Positions 7,944-16,685 of a DNA stretch of 53,976 bases are shown piece after piece. Origin of the DNA: an uncultured Chitinophagaceae bacterium (GTDB taxonomy: Bacteria > Bacteroidota > Bacteroidia > Chitinophagales > Chitinophagaceae); contig CAIVCF010000147.1 in NCBI GenBank assembly GCA_903904335.1, positions 1 through 53,976 of the forward strand, read 5' to 3'. Position 1 is the first letter of the stretch; each line of letters begins with the position of its first letter. Under the pieces are notes generated by a model. The model saw only the letters and a list, made by a program, of their open reading frames with translations. It was not told the DNA's origin and searched no databases. The position numbers were made by a program, and so were the translations under genes.

Positions 7944-8249
7944 CTAATGCACAACTTGCATTAATGAACGGAATCCGGCAAATTTATTACCCCAGGTATT
8001 CATGGCATCTTGTCTCAATGCAGGAGCAAACTGATCAATATAACGTTGATACGCTTCTTTTGAATCGGCATAATATTGAACGGCATAAGTAAAACCGTCA
8101 CTTTCATCTGTTTCCAGTACTTGTACAAATTGATACCTTGTAAAGCAGCCGGAGTTCATTACTTCAGGAATATGTTTGTGTTTCATCCATTCTACCCAAG
8201 CTTCGTTGATACTCAGTTCTACTTTTGTGGTTACGTTATAAATGATCAT
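7944..8249 (-). CDS. DUF4286 family protein
   Basis: 101 residues from the ATG at 8249. A longer frame exists to 8282 but would overlap exonuclease III by 31 bp, and the family begins MIIYNVTTKVE, as here. Small alpha/beta protein with IPEVMNSGCFTRYQF and YADSKEAYQRYIDQFAPALRQ, which match the DUF4286 pattern; the fold resembles ferredoxin-like dimeric alpha-beta barrels. No catalytic residues are recognisable and the function is unknown. It starts 2 bp after the xth stop, so it is co-transcribed with the DNA repair nuclease. Confidence 0.8.
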   Translation of the reverse strand: MIIYNVTTKVELSINEAWVEWMKHKHIPEVMNSGCFTRYQFVQVLETDESDGFTYAVQYYADSKEAYQRYIDQFAPALRQDAMNTWGNKFAGFRSLMQVVH

Positions 8250-8251
8250 GT

Positions 8252-9022
8252 TTATAATTTTAATTCGGCGTAAATGGGACAATGATCACTTTGTTTTACA
8301 TCAGGATAAATTCTTGCATCTTTCAATTTATCTTTTAAATTGTCTGTAATGCTGATGTAGTCTATTCTCCAGCCTTTGTTTTGCAAACGGACAGTTGGGA
8401 AACGCTGGCTCCACCAACTATATGCTCCTTTAGTTTCAGGATGGATAAAACGGAACGTATCTATAAAACCATCGGCTAAAAATGCGGTCATCCATTCTCT
8501 TTCTTCAGGCAAAAATCCGGACGAATTTTTATTACCCTTCGGATCATGAATATCAATTTCTGTATGTGCAATATTATAATCACCGGTGATGATGAGTTGC
8601 GGTCTTTTTTTTCTGAGGTCTTTTACATAATCATGGAATTCTTTTAACCAAACATATTTATATGTCTGTCTTTCATCGCCGCTGGTGCCGGATGGAAAAT
8701 AGGCATTGATCAAAGTGATCTTGCCGAAATCCAACCGTATCACTCTTCCTTCAAAATCACTTTGTTCTTTTTTATGACCGTATTCAACATTGTCAGGCTT
8801 TATTTTTGTGAATACCGCAACACCACTATATCCTTTTTTTTGTGCGGAGAACCAATAGGTTTCAAAGCCCAAAGCTTCAATACTTTTTACATCTACATCT
8901 TCTTTTGATGCTTTTGTTTCCTGAATGCAGATGATATCAGCAGGATTTGTTTGCAACCATTCCAATAAACCTTTTTTAATGGCAGCTCTGATACCGTTTG
9001 TGTTGTATGAAATGATTCGCAT
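8252..9022 (-). CDS. xth: Exodeoxyribonuclease III
   Basis: 256 residues, near the usual length. All AP-endonuclease/ExoIII motifs are visible: N-terminal MRIISYNTNGIRAA (Asn), IICIQETKAS (metal-binding Glu), ITGDYNIAHTEIDIHDP (catalytic Asp/Asn), WSQRFPTVRLQNKGWRIDYI and C-terminal SDHCPIYAEL (Asp-His pair). It cleaves at abasic sites and degrades 3' ends in base excision repair in the cytosol. DUF4286 follows 2 bp downstream. Copy C of a dispersed repeat lies just upstream of its start. Confidence 0.95.
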   Translation of the reverse strand: MRIISYNTNGIRAAIKKGLLEWLQTNPADIICIQETKASKEDVDVKSIEALGFETYWFSAQKKGYSGVAVFTKIKPDNVEYGHKKEQSDFEGRVIRLDFGKITLINAYFPSGTSGDERQTYKYVWLKEFHDYVKDLRKKRPQLIITGDYNIAHTEIDIHDPKGNKNSSGFLPEEREWMTAFLADGFIDTFRFIHPETKGAYSWWSQRFPTVRLQNKGWRIDYISITDNLKDKLKDARIYPDVKQSDHCPIYAELKL

Positions 9023-9052
9023 AATCTATTGATTGATGAATAAAGATTTACT

Positions 9053-9072
9053 GTACAAGTGTGCGACGCAAC
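9053..9072 (-). repeat. Dispersed intergenic repeat, copy C
   Basis: Minus-strand reading GTTGCGTCGCACACTTGTAC, identical over 20 bp to the copy at 10804-10823. Flanks allow a hairpin, CAAGTGTG with CATACTTG (one mismatch). Lies between the start of xth and the stop of the beta-barrel gene. Confidence 0.75.
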
Positions 9073-9121
9073 TATGCATCATACTTGCACAAAAGCATGC
9101 AACAAAAAAACAGTTATTTTT

Positions 9122-9919
9122 TTAAAAAGTGAAACCTAAATTTAGAATTAATTCATACGTTCCGAATGCATGTTTGATAGTTCCCTGATTAATAGTTAAC
9201 CCGCTGTAACGTGCATAATCTATTTTATTGCAAAACTCCAAATAAACTGTTTTATAAAAAGTAGCACGCAAAGCACCTTCTGCACCTATGTTCCAGCCTC
9301 CTACTTGGAAATGCGGATCGTTCTTTACGCCAAAAAGCATATTTTCAACATGCGGAACAACAGGCCCGATACCGGCTTTACCTAAAAAGTCTAACTTAAA
9401 TTTATTGTTTTGTGATTGATATACCGGCCACCGTTTCACTAAATTGAACAATAGAAAATTAGCGCCATTGTTTAAGTAATAGAAAAATCCATTGGCTTCA
9501 TTGAATGCAATGGTTGTATCCACTTGTCGGTTATTGAGTTTTCCTGTAAGATGTGCATCCTGATCGCGCATAATGAATTTGGTATGATCGAAATTGATTT
9601 CAAAGAACAGGTTCTTTTTTTTATTGATCAAAAAGCCAATTCGGTAATTGTATTGAGGAATGGATAAAGGAATTTTAAGCAAACCCATATCCCAGCCAAT
9701 ATGATCACGGCCGCTGATATTTTTAAAAGTATAATCATTTCCCAATGCAGCCTGTGTTACATGAACATTGCTATGCGTGTACCATTCCGCATTATATCCC
9801 CAAGAGAAATAGAATTCACCTTTTTTTTCTTTTTTCTTTTTGGTTTGTGCTTCTGTTGAAAAATAAGTCAGGGATAAGAAGGTTAAAAAAACTAAAGCTG
9901 CTGCATATTTCTTGTTCAT
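9122..9919 (-). CDS. Predicted secreted outer-membrane beta-barrel protein, function unknown
   Basis: 265 residues. A clear signal peptide (MNKKYAAALVFLTFLSLTYF, then STEAQT with a likely cut after the second Ala-Gln) is followed by a lysine-rich stretch TKKKKEKKGEF. The rest alternates polar and hydrophobic residues in short strands and ends ELILNLGFTF, with aromatic Phe at the C-terminus as expected for a barrel inserted by BAM. I see no family-specific motif. Mature length would allow 8-10 strands. Single gene between two repeat copies; no operon partner is evident. Confidence 0.7.
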   Translation of the reverse strand: MNKKYAAALVFLTFLSLTYFSTEAQTKKKKEKKGEFYFSWGYNAEWYTHSNVHVTQAALGNDYTFKNISGRDHIGWDMGLLKIPLSIPQYNYRIGFLINKKKNLFFEINFDHTKFIMRDQDAHLTGKLNNRQVDTTIAFNEANGFFYYLNNGANFLLFNLVKRWPVYQSQNNKFKLDFLGKAGIGPVVPHVENMLFGVKNDPHFQVGGWNIGAEGALRATFYKTVYLEFCNKIDYARYSGLTINQGTIKHAFGTYELILNLGFTF

Positions 9920-10020
9920 CGTGCAATATTTCTATTAAGGATTAAGTGATTTGCAAAAGTATTGCAGTAATTCCACTTCAAAAATTTTGAATCTTGTATT
10001 TTAAGTAATTTTATTACTTT

Positions 10021-10767
10021 ATGGAAAAGATCAGAAAGGCCAATATTGAAAGAATTATTCCCGCAAAACAACCGGTTTATTTAGACGGGCCTAAGCCACG
10101 TATCTATGAGCTTGGCTTTGCATGGCGCGTATTCAAAGAATTTATTTATGCCTTCAGGACATTACATTTTGCGGGGCCCTGTATCACTGTTTTCGGCAGC
10201 GCCAGATTTGATGAAGCGCATCCTTATTATATTGCTGCCAGAGAATTCGGCAAACGCATTGCTGCTTTGGGTTTTACCACATTAACAGGGGGAGGTCCGG
10301 GAGTGATGGAAGCAGCCAACCGCGGTGCTTTTGAAAACGGCGGTGAGTCAATAGGCTGCAATATCAAACTGCCATACGAACAAAAACCCAATCCTTATGT
10401 AAATGCAACCATTACTTTCGATCACTTCTTCAGCCGGAAGGTAGTGTTGGTAAAATATTCTTATGCATTCATCATTTTACCCGGTGGTTTTGGAACGATG
10501 GATGAGTTTTTTGAAACACTCACGTTGGTACAAACAAAAAGTATTGAACAGTTCCCGATTGTTTTGTTTGGTATCAAATATTATCAGCCATTGGTCGATT
10601 ACCTGCATCTCATGGCACACAAAGGAACTATTAAGAGAGAAGACCTCGATCTTGTTTTATTGACCGATGATTATGATCATGCCATGCATCACATTCATAC
10701 CTATGTAAATAAAAATTATAAAGTGAAACCCCGAAAAAGATTGTGGTGGTTATTGGAGAAGAGGTGA
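10021..10767 (+). CDS. LOG family protein (TIGR00730; nucleotide 5'-monophosphate phosphoribohydrolase-like)
   Basis: 248 residues with the Rossmann-like LOG core: TVFGSARF near residue 58, LTGGGPGVMEAANRGAFENGG and ILPGGFGTMDEFFETLTLVQT (PGGxGTxxE motif). LOG enzymes remove ribose 5-phosphate from nucleoside monophosphates, first known from cytokinin activation in plants; in bacteria the substrate is usually unknown. Compared with short LOG proteins it has about 45 extra N-terminal and 25 extra C-terminal residues, placing it in the longer bacterial subgroup. Cytosolic. It converges with metH and is separated from it by repeat copy B. Confidence 0.87.
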   Translation: MEKIRKANIERIIPAKQPVYLDGPKPRIYELGFAWRVFKEFIYAFRTLHFAGPCITVFGSARFDEAHPYYIAAREFGKRIAALGFTTLTGGGPGVMEAANRGAFENGGESIGCNIKLPYEQKPNPYVNATITFDHFFSRKVVLVKYSYAFIILPGGFGTMDEFFETLTLVQTKSIEQFPIVLFGIKYYQPLVDYLHLMAHKGTIKREDLDLVLLTDDYDHAMHHIHTYVNKNYKVKPRKRLWWLLEKR

Positions 10768-10784
10768 TTTTGTCACCGGCGATA

Positions 10785-10839
10785 GAATAAGCATTGGGCT
10801 GTGGTTGCGTCGCACACTTGTACTGCAACAATGCTATTC
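10785..10839 (+). repeat. Dispersed intergenic repeat, copy B, with hairpin
   Basis: Core GTTGCGTCGCACACTTGTAC at 10804-10823. It is enclosed by an inverted repeat, GAATAAGCATTG (10785-10796) with CAATGCTATTC (10829-10839), one base unpaired. The right arm includes the metH stop codon (10834-10836). It lies between convergent genes and could act as a terminator, though it has no long U-tract. Confidence 0.7.
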
Positions 10840-13536
10840 AACATTTTGCCTCAACCATCTTTCCATTTCATTATAACTAATTCCTTTGCGTTTGGCATAA
10901 TCTTCCAATTGATCTTTGCTAATTTTTCCAACACCAAAATATTGACTTTGCGGATGAGAAAAATACCAACCGCAAACAGAGGATGCAGGGTACATCGCTA
11001 AGCTTTCAGTAAGTGTGATACCAATGGCTTCAGTGGCATTCAGTAATTCAAATAGTCTATATTTTTCTGTATGATCGGGACAGGCAGGATAGCCCGGTGC
11101 CGGACGAATGCCCTGATATTTTTCGTGAATCAGATCCTCATTACTTAATTGTTCATCCTTCACATAACCCCAATATTCTTTTCTTGTTTTTTGATGCAAT
11201 GCTTCTGCAAATGCTTCTGCCAGCCGATCTGCCAATGCCTGCAGCATGATCTTATTATAATCATCCAAATTAGCTTCAAACTTTTTAATATGCTGTTCAA
11301 TACCATAAATGGTAACTGCAAACGCCCCGATGAAATCTTGTAACTTATTTTCTTTGGGTGCAATAAAATCTGCTAAACTGATATTCGGTTGATCTTTTCC
11401 TTTTTGAATTTGTTGACGAAGGAAATTCAATTTTACTTTTTCATTTTTTAATTCAACTTCATCATCATTGCTCGAAGCTTCAAAGAATCCAATGGCTCCT
11501 TTTGCAGTCAACCATTTTTCTGAAATGATTTTATCCAACAAAGCATTCGCATCGTTGAATAATTTTATTGCTTCTTTGCCAACAATGTTATCAGTTAATA
11601 TTTCAGGAAAATTGCCATGCATTTCCCATGCAATAAAGAAAGGTTTCCAATCGATGAATGGTCTTAATTCATTCAAATCAAAATTATCAAACACTTTTGT
11701 TCCGGTGAATGCTGGTGTAACAGGTTTGTAGTTGCTCCAATCAATTTGCACTTTATTTTTCTTTGCTTCTTCGTAAGGCAAATAATTTTTGACAACTTTT
11801 TTATTATCAAAATTTTCTTTCAGCTTGATATATTCTGCATTAATGCCTTTCAGAAAATCTTCTTTCAATTCTTTATTCAACAAAGAACCCGCAACGGTTA
11901 CACTTCTTGATGCATCCAACACATGCACAATACCATTATCATATTCCGGCGCAATCCTTACAGCGGTATGAATACGGGAAGTGGTTGCTCCACCGATTAA
12001 CAATGGTTGTTTCATTCCTCTTCGTTTCATTTCTTTAGCGATGTGCACCATTTCATCCAATGAAGGAGTGATCAATCCGCTTAATCCGATAATGTCTGCA
12101 TTCTCTTTCATGGCCGCATCTAAAATTTTATCGGCAGGAACCATCACGCCGAGATCAACAATATCATATCCGTTACAACCCAACACAACTCCCACAATAT
12201 TTTTACCGATATCATGCACATCACCTTTTACGGTTGCCAATAAAATTTTTGCGGCACCTGCTGTTTCTTCATTTATTGTTCCTGCTTTTAAATGTGCCTG
12301 TTTCCTGTCTTCTTTTTCCTGTTCAATGAAAGGAGTTAAAACGGCTACACTTTTTTTCATCACCCTTGCACTCTTTACAACCTGCGGCAAGAACATTTTT
12401 CCTGCACCGAACAGATCGCCCACCACATTCATTCCATCCATCAATGGACCTTCAATTACATCTAATGGTTTTGGATATTTCTGACGAGCTTCTTCTGTAT
12501 CAGCATCAATATAATCGGTGATACCATTTACCAAGGAGTGCTTCAAACGCTCTTCTACACTGCTGTTGCGCCATGCTTCATCTTTTATTTCAACCTTACC
12601 TTTTGCCTTTACGGTTTCGGCATGAGTGATTAATTTTTCTGTTGCTTCGTTGTTATCATTATTCCTGTTCAACAAAACATCTTCGCACAATTGACGAAGT
12701 GTTGGCTCAATTTCATCGTACACCACTAATTGTCCTGCATTCACAATACCCATGTCCATTCCTGCTTTGATGGCATGGAATAAGAATACAGAATGGATCG
12801 CTTCGCGAACATGATCGTTACCGCGAAAAGAAAATGAAACATTTGAAACACCACCGCTTACTTTTGTTAGCGGCATTAGTCTTTTTATTTCTTTTGTTGC
12901 TTCAATAAAATCAACCGCATAATTATTATGTTCTTCAATACCTGTTGCAACAGCAAAGATGTTCGGATCGAAAATAATATCCTGCGGGTCATAGCCAACC
13001 TGTTCGGTTAATATTTTATAAGCACGATGACAAATTTCTATTTTGCGATCTTTTGTATCTGCTTGTCCTGCTTCATCAAAAGCCATTACAATCACTGCAG
13101 CACCAAAAGCTTTACAGATGAAAGCTTGTTCGATAAATTTTTGTTCCCCTTCTTTCATGGAGATGGAATTCACGATACATCTTCCCTGCACACATTTTAA
13201 TCCTGCTTCGATAATAGAAAATTTTGAAGAATCGATCATGATGGGGATCTTCGCAATATCAGGCTCTGCTTGTAACAGATTTAAAAAGGTGGTCATTGCC
13301 TGAATACCATCTAATAGTGCATCATCCATATTTACATCTAAAACCTGTGCGCCGCTTTCTACTTGTTGACGTGCAACAGACAATGCTTCTTCATATTTAT
13401 TTTCACGGATAAGTCGTGCGAATTTCTTAGAACCGGTAACATTGGTTCTTTCACCCACATTCACAAAATTTGTTTCCGGGCGAATGATCAATGGTTCTAA
13501 TCCGGATAAACGTAAGTATGGTTTGATCGTGTTCAT
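10834..13536 (-). CDS. metH: Methionine synthase, pterin / cobalamin / activation domains (MetH C-terminal part)
   Basis: 900 residues. Domains in order: pterin-binding barrel (about 1-300; [38 protein letters not shown]), cobalamin cap and binding domain (about 320-570; [19 protein letters not shown] contains the His that ligates cobalt, and [16 protein letters not shown]), and the AdoMet-dependent reactivation domain (about 600-900; [15 protein letters not shown]). It transfers the methyl group of 5-methyltetrahydrofolate to homocysteine through B12. The homocysteine domain is absent and is encoded 12 bp upstream as a separate gene; together they equal one full MetH. Both genes are intact, so this is a stable split rather than a decayed gene. 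Confidence 0.95.
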   Translation of the reverse strand: MNTIKPYLRLSGLEPLIIRPETNFVNVGERTNVTGSKKFARLIRENKYEEALSVARQQVESGAQVLDVNMDDALLDGIQAMTTFLNLLQAEPDIAKIPIMIDSSKFSIIEAGLKCVQGRCIVNSISMKEGEQKFIEQAFICKAFGAAVIVMAFDEAGQADTKDRKIEICHRAYKILTEQVGYDPQDIIFDPNIFAVATGIEEHNNYAVDFIEATKEIKRLMPLTKVSGGVSNVSFSFRGNDHVREAIHSVFLFHAIKAGMDMGIVNAGQLVVYDEIEPTLRQLCEDVLLNRNNDNNEATEKLITHAETVKAKGKVEIKDEAWRNSSVEERLKHSLVNGITDYIDADTEEARQKYPKPLDVIEGPLMDGMNVVGDLFGAGKMFLPQVVKSARVMKKSVAVLTPFIEQEKEDRKQAHLKAGTINEETAGAAKILLATVKGDVHDIGKNIVGVVLGCNGYDIVDLGVMVPADKILDAAMKENADIIGLSGLITPSLDEMVHIAKEMKRRGMKQPLLIGGATTSRIHTAVRIAPEYDNGIVHVLDASRSVTVAGSLLNKELKEDFLKGINAEYIKLKENFDNKKVVKNYLPYEEAKKNKVQIDWSNYKPVTPAFTGTKVFDNFDLNELRPFIDWKPFFIAWEMHGNFPEILTDNIVGKEAIKLFNDANALLDKIISEKWLTAKGAIGFFEASSNDDEVELKNEKVKLNFLRQQIQKGKDQPNISLADFIAPKENKLQDFIGAFAVTIYGIEQHIKKFEANLDDYNKIMLQALADRLAEAFAEALHQKTRKEYWGYVKDEQLSNEDLIHEKYQGIRPAPGYPACPDHTEKYRLFELLNATEAIGITLTESLAMYPASSVCGWYFSHPQSQYFGVGKISKDQLEDYAKRKGISYNEMERWLRQNVE

Positions 13537-13548
13537 TTCTCTTAATAA

Positions 13549-14562
13549 TTATGCCAACTGTGTTTCTAAAACAGGTAATGGTCTTGGTTGAATTGTTTTT
13601 ACATGATCTGCGATATGTTTGATATGATCAGGTGTTGTACCGCAACAGCCACCCACAATATTTACAAAACCTTCTTTTGCCCACTCTTCAATGAAGTGTG
13701 CAGTTTGATGCGGTTGCTCATCATATTCACCCATTGCGTTTGGTAAACCTGCATTGGGATATGCTGATGTATAACATGCAGCTATTTGTGATAACTCTTC
13801 AATATGCGCTCTCATTTCTGCAGCACCGAGTGCACAATTCAAGCCAACACTTAATGGTTTTGCATGCATTACTGAAGTATAAAAAGCTTCGAGCGTTTGT
13901 CCGCTTAATGTTCTGCCGCTTGCATCAGTGATCGTTCCGCTGATCATGATCGGTAATTCTTCTTTCTTTGTTTCTCTGAAATATTTTTTGATGGCGAAGA
14001 TGGCAGCTTTAGCATTGAGTGTATCAAAAATAGTTTCAACTAGAAGTATATCAACACCACCATCCACCAATCCGCTGATCTGTGTATAATAAGCATCCAC
14101 CACTTCATCAAATGTTACGGCACGATAACCGGGATTATTTACATCGGGAGATAAACTTAAAGTTTTATTCAACGGACCAATAGCTCCTGCAACATAACGC
14201 TTCTTAGATGGATCCTTTGCTGTGTAAGCATCCGCAGCTGTTCTGGCACATTTGGCAGAAGCCACATTTAATTCGTAAGCCAATGATTGCATGTCGTAAT
14301 CAGCTTGTGCAATCACGGTACTGCTGAATGTATTGGTTTCAATGATATCAGCACCGGCTTCTAAATATAATTTATGAATGCCGATGATGATATCGGGTTG
14401 AGTGATACTTAATAGGTCGTTATTGCCTTTTACATCGCTATGCCAGTCTTTAAAACGCTCACCGCGATAATCGGCTTCAGTTAATTTATGTCGCTGGATC
14501 ATGGTGCCCATTGCGCCATCGATGATAAATATTCTTTTCTCGAGTTCTTTTCTAATGCTCAT
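13549..14562 (-). CDS. metH: Homocysteine S-methyltransferase module of split methionine synthase (MetH N-terminal part)
   Basis: 337 residues from the ATG at 14562 ([10 protein letters not shown]); the longer frame to 14625 lies in the leader and codes for a repeat, so I reject it. [36 protein letters not shown] and [11 protein letters not shown] give the substrate barrel and the three zinc-binding cysteines (Cys in GLNC and the GGCC pair). It demethylates methylcobalamin held on the partner protein encoded 12 bp downstream to make methionine. The split falls exactly at the domain border of one-chain MetH. Leader of about 85 nt from a -7-like element at 14654-14661. Confidence 0.94.
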   Translation of the reverse strand: MSIRKELEKRIFIIDGAMGTMIQRHKLTEADYRGERFKDWHSDVKGNNDLLSITQPDIIIGIHKLYLEAGADIIETNTFSSTVIAQADYDMQSLAYELNVASAKCARTAADAYTAKDPSKKRYVAGAIGPLNKTLSLSPDVNNPGYRAVTFDEVVDAYYTQISGLVDGGVDILLVETIFDTLNAKAAIFAIKKYFRETKKEELPIMISGTITDASGRTLSGQTLEAFYTSVMHAKPLSVGLNCALGAAEMRAHIEELSQIAACYTSAYPNAGLPNAMGEYDEQPHQTAHFIEEWAKEGFVNIVGGCCGTTPDHIKHIADHVKTIQPRPLPVLETQLA

Positions 14563-14584
14563 AATTTCATTTTTGTTCCAAAAT

Positions 14585-14625
14585 GTTGAGTATTGTTTTG
14601 AACGTTGAAGTGAGTGACACAACAA
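14585..14625 (-). repeat. Dispersed repeat in the metH leader (related to copies A-C)
   Basis: Minus-strand text starts TTGTTGTGTCACTCACTTCA and matches the copy at 27154-27194 at roughly 34 of 41 positions. GTTGTGTCACTCACTTCAAC also lines up with the GTTGCGTCGCACACTTGTAC core of copies B and C. Short arms TTTTG/CAAAA flank it. It would be transcribed in the metH 5' leader, 23 nt before the ATG. Confidence 0.65.
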
Positions 14626-14653
14626 AAGTTGAATTGTGTTATATCGCTGACAA

Positions 14654-14661
14654 CAAAATTA
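14654..14661 (-). promoter_or_regulatory. Candidate -7 element of the metH operon
   Basis: TAATTTTG on the minus strand is an exact TAnnTTTG match, about 92 bp upstream of the metH start at 14562. No clear -33 TTTG at the right distance. No SAM or cobalamin riboswitch pattern was recognised in the leader. Confidence 0.4.
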
Positions 14662-14759
14662 ATTTACTGAACTTAAACGTTTGTGAGAGTATATGATGTT
14701 ATGATACTTCGGCAACGTTTATTAGTTCAATTTTTTGGACAGGCCGAACAATAAACAAA

Positions 14760-14791
14760 TCCGCCTGCTATATGCAAAAATAGCAGGCGGA
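14760..14791 (-). terminator. Terminator of the OB-fold/YceI gene
   Basis: Perfect 12-bp stem, CCGCCTGCTAT (14761-14771) with ATAGCAGGCGG (14780-14790) plus one flanking pair, loop of 8. On the minus strand it is followed by ATTTGTTTATTG. It lies 26 bp past the stop of the upstream gene. Confidence 0.75.
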
Positions 14792-14816
14792 GCTTGAATT
14801 ACCAAAGATTGAGGCA

Positions 14817-15926
14817 TCAATCATATTTACAGGTAACAGTTATTTCGAGTTCGTCTGCGATTTCGTTGGTGGTGATGCCGTAATCGGCTCTCTTGATTTT
14901 GAAAACACTCTTTAAACTTATTTTACCTTTTGCGACTGTGATTGTTCCTGTTGCAAAAACTTTTTGGGTAATGCCATGAATGGTTAAACTACCGGTAGCA
15001 CTAATCTTATTGGTCGCATCTTTTGTAAGGTCTAATTTATTGAGATTGTTAAGTACACCTTTGAATTCGCTTTTGGGAAAAGCATCACTGTTCATATAAT
15101 CTTCGCTGTTGAAATGGTCCTGCATCAATTCATTCTCGAAATGAAAGCCTTTGATGAGTGCAGCAAAACTCAATTGCCCCGTTTGATTGTTGAGTTTGCT
15201 AATGACCTGACTGTTGGTTGCCTCAATATCTTCTTCAGGAGTGTGTGAAAAAAATCGGATGGATGCCTTGTTGGTGCTGTAAATTTTTGCTTCAGCGTTT
15301 TTCTCGGCGACAACAATATTTTTTACTGAGTCTTTAATTGGTTTTGCGGTGGTATCTTTTGCAGCCGGAGCAGTTGTTTTAATTGCAGAGGAATTATTAG
15401 TGATGATAGCTTCACTTAACTGCACCTGATCTGCAATGAAACCTGTTAATATTCCTTTTACAGAAATAATCGCACCGATTGCTGCATCTTGTTTTGATTT
15501 TAACCTGCAGGAAATGGATGTACCGGGAATATCTGTTTTTAGGATAACAGTGGCTGAAATGCTGTCTGCATCAACCTTTTCAACTTCTCCACTTATTTCA
15601 ACTGCTTTGTTATTATATTTTGCGTATGCTGCATTTTCACTGCTTTGAAATTCTTTGATGATATCGGTTGCAGATAAAGCGATCGATTTTTCATTCGTAA
15701 TATCTCTTCTGAAATGTGTGGGAACATATTCTATAAAATACCAGATATCAACTGCTGTTAATGAAATTGCAACCAAAATAAGAAGCCCGATATTTTTATT
15801 CTTCTTAAAAAATGCGGCATTACTTTTTGCAAAGAATTTTTTCCATAAAAGAAAGGCAACGATCAGCCAGATAATAAATGCGATGGCAAACATCCATGGC
15901 AGATCTTTGAGCAATTTAAAAAACAT
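14817..15926 (-). CDS. Membrane-anchored OB-fold (tRNA_anti-like) and YceI domain fusion protein
   Basis: 369 residues. Two N-terminal membrane segments (about 9-28 and 46-66), then an OB-fold-like region (about 90-180: NNKAVEISGEVEKVDADSIS, GAIISVKGILTGFIADQVQL) similar to tRNA_anti-like domains, a Pro/Lys/Ala-rich linker with TTAPAAKDTTAKPIKDSV, and a C-terminal YceI-like lipocalin barrel (about 215-369: NNQTGQLSFAALIKGFHFEN, AFPKSEFKGVLNNL, ATGSLTIHGITQKVFATGTI). YceI domains bind isoprenoid or amphipathic lipids in the periplasm; the OB-fold role is unknown. Followed by its own terminator, so probably one transcript unit. Domain calls are from pattern; the OB-fold is less certain than YceI. 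Confidence 0.8.
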   Translation of the reverse strand: MFFKLLKDLPWMFAIAFIIWLIVAFLLWKKFFAKSNAAFFKKNKNIGLLILVAISLTAVDIWYFIEYVPTHFRRDITNEKSIALSATDIIKEFQSSENAAYAKYNNKAVEISGEVEKVDADSISATVILKTDIPGTSISCRLKSKQDAAIGAIISVKGILTGFIADQVQLSEAIITNNSSAIKTTAPAAKDTTAKPIKDSVKNIVVAEKNAEAKIYSTNKASIRFFSHTPEEDIEATNSQVISKLNNQTGQLSFAALIKGFHFENELMQDHFNSEDYMNSDAFPKSEFKGVLNNLNKLDLTKDATNKISATGSLTIHGITQKVFATGTITVAKGKISLKSVFKIKRADYGITTNEIADELEITVTCKYD

Positions 15927-16011
15927 AAGCTTACTTTTTTTTCAAAAGTAAGTTGTTTTAAAATGGCGTTGAAAAGTGAGCTCTTTGAAAGATTTATCAG
16001 AAACGGAAAAA

Positions 16012-16626
16012 TTATTTTACATACTGCTGAACAGGCAAGCGATTGGCGAGGCTTCTTGCCAAGGTCATTTCATCGGCATATTCCAATTCGCCGCCAAATG
16101 CAATGCCTCGGGCAATAGTAGTAACACGGCAAGTGAAATGTGCGATCTTCTTTTGAATATAATAAATGGTAGTATCGCCCTGAATGTTTGGGCTTAATGC
16201 AAATATCAATTCTTCCGTTTGTTCTTTTTCGATTCGATGAACAAGCGATTCGATTTTTAATTGATCGGGACCGATGCCATCCAATGGCGAAATGATGCCG
16301 CCAAGCACATGATAAGTTCCGTTATATTGTTGTGTGCTTTCAATCGCGATCACATCACGAATGGTTTCGACCACACATATCATATTTTGTTTGCGGACTG
16401 AATTGCTGCAGATGCTGCAAATATCTCCATCACTGATGTTGTGGCAGCGTTGACAAAATTTTATATCCCTCCGCATCCTGGCAATGGTCTCACCAAAGTG
16501 TTGCACATCATTCACATCCTGTTTTAATAAATGCAACACCAAACGCAAGGCGGTCTTTTTACCGATGCCCGGCAATTTTGAAAATTGAGCCACTGCATTT
16601 TCAAGAAGTAGGGAAGGAAGTTGCAT
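16012..16626 (-). CDS. recR: Recombination mediator protein RecR
   Basis: 204 residues from the ATG at 16626 (MQLPSLLLENAVAQ), which fits the family length of about 200; the longer frame to 16656 has no support. It has the N-terminal helix-hairpin-helix KLPGIGKKTALRLVLHLL, a four-cysteine zinc site FCQRCHNISDGDICSIC, and a Toprim domain (MICVVETIRDVIAIE, YHVLGGIISPLDGIGPDQL). With RecO and RecF it loads RecA at gaps. It lies downstream of the Ig-like lipoprotein gene with a 59-bp spacer. Confidence 0.95.
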   Translation of the reverse strand: MQLPSLLLENAVAQFSKLPGIGKKTALRLVLHLLKQDVNDVQHFGETIARMRRDIKFCQRCHNISDGDICSICSNSVRKQNMICVVETIRDVIAIESTQQYNGTYHVLGGIISPLDGIGPDQLKIESLVHRIEKEQTEELIFALSPNIQGDTTIYYIQKKIAHFTCRVTTIARGIAFGGELEYADEMTLARSLANRLPVQQYVK

Positions 16627-16685
16627 GTTGTAAAGATAACAAGTGCTTTGAAACAATGTCCATGCTGAAAGGATAATTTAGTAAA

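Noticed and set aside
8250-8282. Longer start for the DUF4286 gene
   Set aside because: It would overlap xth and the family starts at MIIYNV; the ATG at 8249 gives a 2-bp gap instead.
10760-10777. GGTGA-TTTTG-TCACC hairpin after the LOG-family gene as terminator
   Set aside because: Stem is only 5 bp and no U-tract follows.
11981-12484. 167-codon frame on the + strand
   Set aside because: It is antisense to the cobalamin domain of metH, whose protein motifs are clear; it has no motif of its own.
14563-14816. SAM or cobalamin riboswitch before metH
   Set aside because: The leader was read in the metH sense; neither conserved box set was found. It holds a dispersed repeat instead.
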